DNA from: Branchiostoma floridae
Lineage: Eukaryota > Chordata > Leptocardii > Amphioxiformes > Branchiostomatidae
DNA length: 60,410 nucleotides
NCBI RefSeq assembly: GCF_000003815.2
Contig: NC_049979.1
Span: 33,310,482-33,370,891 of the forward strand
Direction of reading: 5' to 3'
Positions 53,401 through 60,410 of this stretch are shown piece by piece (position 1 is the stretch's first letter; the number at the start of each line of letters is the position of its first letter). The notes beneath the pieces were generated by a model that saw only the letters and a list, made by a program, of their open reading frames with translations, made no database searches and had not been told where the DNA came from. The translations under genes and the position numbers were made by a program.

Positions 53401-54225
53401 ACGTCTATTAGAAACACTTAGTTTCAGAGAAAAAACGGAGAATTTTGTCCAAACCTTACATTCTACATCTTACAGACACGGTTTTTCCAAACACACAGGT
53501 TCCGAGAGAATAAAGGAAGATTTTTTTCCAAACCTTTTACAACATCTTACAGACACGGATATTTGAAACACACATGTTCCAAGAAAAAAAAGAGGATTTC
53601 TCGAAACCTAACATTTCACATCCTACAGACACAGCTATTACAAACACACGGGTTTGAGTAAAAAAAAGGGATATTCTCCTAACTTTATATTTCACATCTT
53701 ACAGTCATGGCTATCAAAAATGTAAGGTTCCGGAAAAAAAAGGAAGATTTTCTTCCAACCTTGCACCTAACATTTTACTGACACGGCCATTAAAATAACA
53801 CAGGTTCCCAGAAAAAAAAGGAGGATTTCTCCAAACCTAACATTTACATCAACAGCCACGTCTTTTATAAACACACAGGTTCCGAGAGAAAAAACGGAGG
53901 GTTTTTTTACAAACCTTACACTTAACATCTTACAGACACGGCTTCTATAAACACACAGGTTCTGAGAGAAAGAAAAGGAGGATTTTTTTTCCAAAACTTA
54001 ATCTTTACATCTTACAGACACAGCTATTACAAACACACAGGTTCCACGAAAAAAAGAGGTTTTTATCCAAATATTAGAATTTTAATCTTACAAACATGTC
54101 TTTTATAAACATACAGGTTCCCAGAAAAAAATAGAGAATTTCTTTCAAACCTTAAGCCTTAGCTTATTTCTTTCAGACACAGCTTTTACAAACACAAAGG
54201 TTTCGAGAGAAAAACATTTTCGCAA
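50453..54225 (+). repeat. ~76-bp satellite array, block C
   Basis: Continues directly from the monomer cut by the LINE. The monomers are more diverged than in block B, with fewer exact higher-order repeats. The last recognisable unit has CAGACACAGCTTTTACAAAC and AAAGGTTTCGAGAG (about 54175-54210). Confidence 0.88.
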
Positions 54226-54530
54226 AATCTGATGTCTTTGCGTAAAAAAAGGCTGTTCTTGCCTGAGAAGAACAAATTAGGCTTTACTGACAGGCAAAGT
54301 GAATATATGATGTCAGAAAATCTTTGCGGAATAAAAACTGTTCTCACCTCATAAAAGAGAATGATGCTTTAAAGACAGGCAACGCCCATATTAGGAAACT
54401 ATGTAAGGGTGTTCTCATGGTCACTATAAAAGGAAGGAAACTGTTGAGATTGGAAATAAACACACTCTTGCATTGAAAATTGACCCGTCAATGCGGTGAA
54501 TATAGAATAGAACAACAATTAAAACAACTG
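54226..54530 (+). repeat. Two-copy ~90-bp repeat followed by TATA and AATAAA words
   Basis: GTCTTTGCGTAAAAAAAGGC ... GACAGGCAAAGTGAATAT is imperfectly repeated as ATCTTTGCGGAATAAAAAC ... GACAGGCAACGCCCATAT. It is followed by CTATAAAAGGAAGG (about 54425) and GGAAATAAACACAC (about 54453). The order TATA then AATAAA over about 30 bp recalls an LTR promoter/R region, but no matching LTR partner or primer site was found. Confidence 0.35.
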
Positions 54531-54880
54531 CCTTTACCAAACTTATGTTAATACAATACACAAATTCACTAAGGCTAACAAATGTAAAATTTCTTCATTA
54601 TCCCAAAATTTCGCTTCTCAAAAAAGCAATACTAGTGTGTACCAAGAAGCTACACCTCAAAGTTCCACTGTACTACAAAGAAACCCCGCTAGAGGGCCTT
54701 TAGACCGGTGAAATATCTAGCTTTGCAAGATTTGTATTGGACACGTAAACCCTAAATAGTAACGAATTTGTCGCACTACAAGCCCAAACATGATATTTCT
54801 AAATAAATCTTTCAGAGTAAAAAAATGTAAATAGAAAATGCAAATGACTACGACTATATCACCTACGATAGACACACAGT
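54531..54880. other. Spacer between two tandem arrays
   Basis: Non-coding DNA with a CCCGCTAGAGGGCCTTTAGA word near 54685, resembling the interspersed repeat seen elsewhere. Nothing else recognised. Confidence 0.4.
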
Positions 54881-56246
54881 ACCTAAGATAACCTTAACTG
54901 GAAAACAATTCTATGTGTAGGTATTGTATAGTAAATGTAAATGTAACGTGATTAGATAAGGTAAGTTACACGCACCCTCCACCCTCCTCAGTGCTATTTG
55001 TTATTGTCAATAAACGTGGTTGTATATTTTTACATTTCATCTTAATCCACTGTTCTTATTAAACAAAAGAGAGGACTGCCATCAAGACAGTTTTTTAAGT
55101 ATCTAATATAACCTTAACTGGAAAACAACAGTAGCCATAGGGATTAGCAAGTGAGGAAATGTAGTAAATGTGGTCTTGGACCAAAATAAATGATAGCTTG
55201 TCTTTGAAAGTTCACCGTTTCCTTTACATCTAAATGTTATGTGATTTAAATATAGATGCAATGTGATCATAGTTAGAATTATATTATCATGATCATCTTA
55301 AATCTATTAAGCAGTGCCCTGTTTCATTTAAGTTCACTGTTTTAAGTTGACAAAGGAAGGGACTGCCAAAAAGACTTTTTTTAAAGTACCTAAGAAAACC
55401 TAAACGAAAAACAACTATTCTAGCCTTTGGGAAAAATATTTCATAACTGATAGCAAATTTGCTTTGGGACAATAATGAATAAACGTTTGCCTTTGATGGT
55501 AACAATGCGATTGGCTAGGTTAGGCTAGTAACACTCACCCTCCCACCATGCTATTTATCATTGTAACAGAACGTGGTAGAATACTTGTACAATTCATTTC
55601 AGTTCACTTTTGACAAAAGAAAAGGATTGTTTTTAAGTACCTAAGAAAACCTTAACGGGAAATCAATACTATCCGTAGGGATTAACTAGTGAGGACTTAT
55701 GGTAAATGTTGTCCGGGACAAAAATAAGTGAAGGCTTACCTTTGGTAGTCCGTGGTTTCCTTCAAATCTAAATGTAATGTGATTAGGTTAGGTTAATAAC
55801 ACGCACCCTCCACCATCCCTCCAGATCCGTGCTAGTTGTAATTGTAAGTGAACGTGGTAGTAAACTTGTACAATTGATCTTAGTTAACTGATGTGAGGAC
55901 TGCCATAAAGACTTGTTTTGAAATACTTTTAATATAACCTTAACTGGAAAACAATATTAGCCGTAGGAAATAGCTAGTTAAGGATAATTGTAGTACATGC
56001 GGTCTGGGAACAAAATAAATGATAGCTTGTCTTTAAAAGCTCACCGTTTCCTTTAAATCTTACACAAATATAAATGTAATGTGACCATAGTTAAAACTAG
56101 ATCATTATGAGCATCGTGAATCTATTAGGCAGTGCCCTGTTTCATTTTAGTTCACTGTTTTAAGTCAACAAAGCAGTGGACTGCCAAAAAGTATAGATAA
56201 CCTAAACGAAAAACAACACTAGCCGTGGGGATAACTCAGTGATAAC

Positions 56247-56311
<65 letters not shown>

Positions 56312-56960
56312 AAATGTGGTCAGGGACGAAAATAAGTGATGGCTTACCTTTGATGGTCCTTCGTTTCCTTCAAATCTAAATGTAATGTGATCAGGTTAGG
56401 TAAGTAACACACACCCTCCACCATCCCTCCACCATCGTTCTGTTTGTAATTGTCAATATACGTGGTTGTATACTTGTCCATTTCATCTTAGTCCACTATT
56501 GACAGTGGCGGGCACTGCCAAAAGACTGGGTTTTTTTAAAGTACCTAAGATAGCCTTAACTGGAAAACAACACTAGGTACAGGGGTTGACTAGTAAGGAC
56601 TTATAGTAAATGCGGTCAGGGACGAAAGTATATGACAGCTTGTCTTTCAAAGTCCGCCATTTCCCTTAAATCTAAATGTGATGTGATTAGGCTAGGCTAG
56701 TAACACACACCCTCCCGTCACCGTGACTGAACATGGCAGACTAGTTATACATTGTTTAAACTTGCTCAGCGTCGTAAATTGACAAAAAAGTACGTTTCTT
56801 AATTTTAGTTTACCGTCGTAAGCCAACAAAGGACGGGACTGCCAAAGAGACCGTTTTTAAAAATTACCTAATATAACCTACACTTAAACTTTTCTGTACC
56901 AGTATATATCATTTACTATTAGTACGCCATGGTAAGTTAGTGTGGCAGTACCGTTATACA
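54881..56960 (+). repeat. ~275-bp tandem repeat, about seven copies
   Basis: Units contain TACCTAAGATAACCTTAACT, GGAAAACAACACTAG, GGGATTAACTAGTGAGG, AATGTGGTC.GGGACAAAAA, TCTAAATGTAATGTGATTAG, GTTAGGTTAGTAACAC and CACCCTCCACC. ACCTTAACTGGAAAA-type marks lie at about 54890, 55110, 55395, 55650, 55935, 56200 and 56545. A variant with ATCATGATCATCTTAAATCT and AGCAGTGCCCTG recurs at 55285 and 56107, an offset of 822 bp, which suggests a three-unit higher-order repeat. Confidence 0.8.
56248..56309. repeat. (TA)n microsatellite
   Basis: About 60 bp of pure TA inside one unit of the 275-bp tandem repeat, accounting for that unit's extra length. Confidence 0.95.
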
Positions 56961-57041
56961 TCGTTAAATTAGTTCAGCATCGTAAATCGATGTTCAAAGC
57001 AGGACGGTGCTTCAGAGTTTATCGTTGTAAATTGACGATGT

Positions 57042-57141
57042 NNNNNNNNNNNNNNNNNNNNNNNNNNNNNNNNNNNNNNNNNNNNNNNNNNNNNNNNNNN
57101 NNNNNNNNNNNNNNNNNNNNNNNNNNNNNNNNNNNNNNNNN
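57042..57141. other. Assembly gap (100 N)
   Basis: Exactly 100 N at the end of the tandem-repeat region; true length unknown. Confidence 0.98.
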
Positions 57142-60100
57142 GGAATCTGTTAATCGAGTGAACAGATTACAGCACGAATTGAAGTTTTTAACACACATTA
57201 AAAAGCTATGTTGTTGATCCTGTGCTTTTCTGTGATCAAGATGTAAAGGAAAATGACAAGAACCCACCTTGTAAAACAGCTAAATATTCCAAACATCTGA
57301 GGATCGCGTAGCAGTGTGCTACGTGGCGAAGTGCAGAAAAACTACTGTAATGTGACGGTTGGTGGCCTTTAACTTTGCTGTGACGCTGCCTCATTGCAGA
57401 CAATAGTGTCATTATGAAGTTACACCACGCCCAGTCATCTGATCTAAAATCATAACTTAAGGCTAATTTTTGCGATTTAAGCTGTCAAATTGCTGTAAAT
57501 CTAGACACTTTCAAGAAATTATGATTATACATATTAACGTCCTAATAACACAACAGCAGTAAGTTTATTAGCAGCTATTATTTTAGGCGAAAGTGTCTCT
57601 AAACGTAGACTGGGTCACGGGGTCATGTGGTAATTCAGCCATGCGAACAGCTCGGTGCGCACTGACATTTCACGATAACATCGGTCACCAACAGAAGGCT
57701 ACATTGCGTAATGACCCGTAAAGTGTTTCTTCTAACAATGAGTGAAATTTAATGTGTTGAGAAAAGTTGTGTTGTCTTGTGGGCAAATCTACTTTGCTCA
57801 AAATGTCACTCTTTATTCATAGAAAAATTAAATGTGTTAAGGAACCTCCTCAGTGATAGTGACGGTGATAATATTGATTGATATGCTATGCCGCACACTG
57901 TCAACAAAGTCTAGCACCTCAACATAATGCCTGTCTCACATTTTGTTACACGCACGGTGTTGCAGGACGGTGTGAAGTAGCGTCCCAGTCACCCACCAGG
58001 AATCTTTGAAGGTAGACCAGTGATGTTTGTGTTGGTCATCCTCACATGCACACCTCCCCAAGCTGACCCGGTTGAGGTCGGGGCTGCTGGAAGACTATTT
58101 CGTCTCCAGTACTACTATTCCTTCACCCTTAAAGAGTCCACAGTTGTCATCTTGCAGGATGACACTCAGTCTGATAATGCTGGGGTAAGGGATTGGGACT
58201 GGTGGTAGAATGTCGCCAGGTTTCTATGGATAGCAATCATTGTTTGTTTTTTAATCTGGCAATTTTCATCCAACATGAGTCTTCTATATGCGTAACAGTC
58301 AGAAAGGGGTTCGCCTCCACTATACTTAAACTCGGTTATCTAATAAATGAAGGGTAACTCTGCTATGGTACTGATGATGATGATGACAGCCGTCCTTTTC
58401 ATTCGAAATATACTGTAACATATTCATTCTTGTTTTTCTTTCTTGAAAAATAGAGCCACTGCCGCTATATACATAGTGATTGTATGCATTCAGTGCAGCG
58501 CTAGATGCAGCACTCCTCGCGTGAGACTATAAGTACACACAGTCCCAATTATACCGTCAAAAGAAAGATAATATGCCATACATAGAGTTTCATTTTTGTT
58601 TATTTTGACTTATCTTTATAACAAACAAACAAATTACAAAACCGTGTTTGGGCCCATTGTCTACCGTGTCACAAAATCGGGCGGTACTGTCATTTCAAAA
58701 AAATCCTCACAGCATTTGCTGCTTGTAGCGTTAAGTATGAGGGGCTTATGTCAAGTATGCATTTCGTATTTAAGTATGTGGTTTGGATTAATGTGTTCAA
58801 AATTCATTCATCAAAGCCTGGCTAACCTGTGTGAACGAGCGAAGGGGCGCCGTGAAGTCCAGCATATGAATGACCGTGTTAGTGTAAGGTGCTTGCTGTT
58901 ATATCATTATAACAGATGGTAAAAGCAGTTGTTATCTAAAAAGAATACTCCTTATAGCTTTTTATCCATGAAATCGACATTTCCGAAACTCAGACAATCG
59001 TGAAAAAAACAAGATTGTACTACATTGACCAAAAAAAAAAAACACACAGATAATCTGGATATAGGACTACAATAAATGTTGTATTTCTGGTACCCGACTG
59101 ACCCTTGCTAAATCCTGCCGACCCTGGCTTTTTGGGTACATGGTCGACAGTTGACAAAGGGTGTAAAGTCCAAATCAGTCGATGTAAGAAAGTGTAGTAA
59201 ACACTGTACTTGTTTGTCCAGTTTCATAACATACTTGCCTGCATAATGTATATCTATAATACCATGTTGAAAAATGCCCGATCGGCATTTGTTAGGTTGC
59301 TTCGGCTAAAAAAAGTAAAAAAGAAATATGAGAACCCCTACCTACCGACCATATTTGTAAGTTCCTAGGAGAAAACAGAATTTTTGCTTTGCTTTATTTG
59401 GCTGTAATGTAAATATTAGAAGATACGATATTATGTGATTTTTGAGAAAATAAAACGTCCCTATATTCCTATCTCATTTAATGTGTGGGTAGGAATTATC
59501 ATATATGGGGGAACGTGTGTCTTTTGTATAAGTAACTACCCAGTCTCTGTACAGAATTACCAATTTCTTATGTAATGGAAGCACATTAAAAAAAACTGTC
59601 AAAGTAACATGATATACTGACATGAATAATTCGTACGTAGCAGAGTGATAATATGTTTGCCTTTAAACTGAATATTTAAAACCTTTTCAGATGCATACTT
59701 AACAGACTGCAGATATACTATTACTAATCAACATGGCAGAACTGACAAGTGTAGACAAGTATTATGATTGCTATTTACGGCATTCTTCTTAAAGTGTCCA
59801 AATTGCGTAAATAGTTAATAAATTGTGTCAAAGTACATTAAGCTAAGGCAGTAAAAAGGTAGCAACATTTGTTTATTAAAATTTACCATCAATATCACAA
59901 TGAAAGAAACAAAACAGACCATTGCTAACCTCTGCGTGTTTTCTCACTGTGACAAACAAAATACACAAATAAATAACTAGGGACAAAACGCTATCTGCAG
60001 TAACAGTTAGAATCAAACATACCTTAATATATTATACATAAATCATACGTCGTGTCAGAGCAATCTAACAAAATTAAATCTGGGCTTGACTAGTTCGGCC

Positions 60101-60410
60101 TATTGGCTTTATACAACTAGGACAGAGTACATTGGACGTCTGTATCATAGAGCAGTTTTTTTAAAGGTGTAACCATGTTAAACCTGAAACTTCTTGTGCC
60201 TCTTGAAGGAAAATAAACATATTTGGATATGTCTGAGTCATATGGATTTTCTTTATACTTTACTAAGAGTAAAACTTCACAGATTCTCTCCTATATGAGA
60301 GTTGAAATATACCGCGAGAAGTCAAACTGAATTTATTTACCAAATTTTCAGAACCAGCATCAAATATGTATATCACTCAAATGCCAGACGCAGTATACCG
60401 TATTTTCTTT
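57142..60410. other. Right end of window, no gene recognised
   Basis: AT-rich DNA without a convincing exon on either strand. A frame at 57981-58208 (+) reads LTCTPPQADPVEVGAAGRLF and FTLKESTVVILQDD before a GGGGTAAGGG donor-like word; its composition is more protein-like than its surroundings, but no family was recognised. The 108-codon frame at 58596-58922 looks random. No tRNA, rRNA or satellite was seen. Confidence 0.4.

Noticed and set aside
38385-54225. The tandem array as a CRISPR array
   Set aside because: Monomers are contiguous diverged repeats without unique spacers, and the sequence is eukaryotic.
56248-56309. (TA)n tracts as AT-rich origins or promoters
   Set aside because: Plain microsatellites with no other supporting signal; one sits at a LINE tail and the other inside a tandem unit.
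57981-58208. A possible Ig-like exon on the plus strand
   Set aside because: Only one cysteine context and no clear acceptor in phase; resemblance was too weak to call.

Overview
The window looks like nuclear DNA of an amphioxus (Branchiostoma-type). This is inferred from AT-rich, intron-bearing sequence, many lancelet-like interspersed repeats and MITEs, degenerate CR1/Jockey/L2-like LINEs, piggyBac-like elements with TTAA target sites, and four runs of N that mark scaffold gaps. The species call rests on my recall of lancelet repeat style, not on a search.

Genes. One intact-looking host gene is readable: a six-exon Golgi galactose-3-O-sulfotransferase (Gal3ST family) on the + strand at 3949-11707. 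All five introns are GT-AG, phases agree at every junction, and the model gives 478 residues. A second sulfotransferase is represented only by its last coding exon (25592-25870, +), matching the C-terminus of the CHST11/HNK-1-type carbohydrate sulfotransferases. No other exon of it was found. Everything else coding-like belongs to mobile elements or is a decayed host-gene copy.

Layout. 1-3.9 kb: repeats, LINE debris and a short 5' region with RFX-like and palindromic E-box motifs. 3.9-11.7 kb: the Gal3ST gene, whose introns 3 and 4 are filled with repeats. 11.7-20.3 kb: nested transposons, notably a 1.83-kb element with ~165-bp inverted repeats and a 9-bp target duplication, plus a 171-bp minisatellite. 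20.3-25 kb: two LINE remnants, a first patch of a ~76-bp satellite, and a ~105-bp minisatellite. 25-28 kb: the orphan sulfotransferase exon and hairpin elements. 28.3-54.2 kb: a long array of the ~76-bp satellite with higher-order duplications, broken by at least four LINE insertions and by a block with a small LTR, a retropepsin fragment and an SR-protein (SRSF) pseudogene. 54.2-57 kb: a ~275-bp tandem repeat. 57.1-60.4 kb: nothing recognisable.

Most notable points: the satellite array and its shared left-edge variant monomer; two unrelated LINEs inserted at the same satellite position; an LTR-associated in-frame fusion of a retropepsin fragment with an SR-protein pseudo-RRM; a three-level nest of transposons at 14-17 kb; and an orphan sulfotransferase exon bracketed by TTAA/CCCTAT termini.
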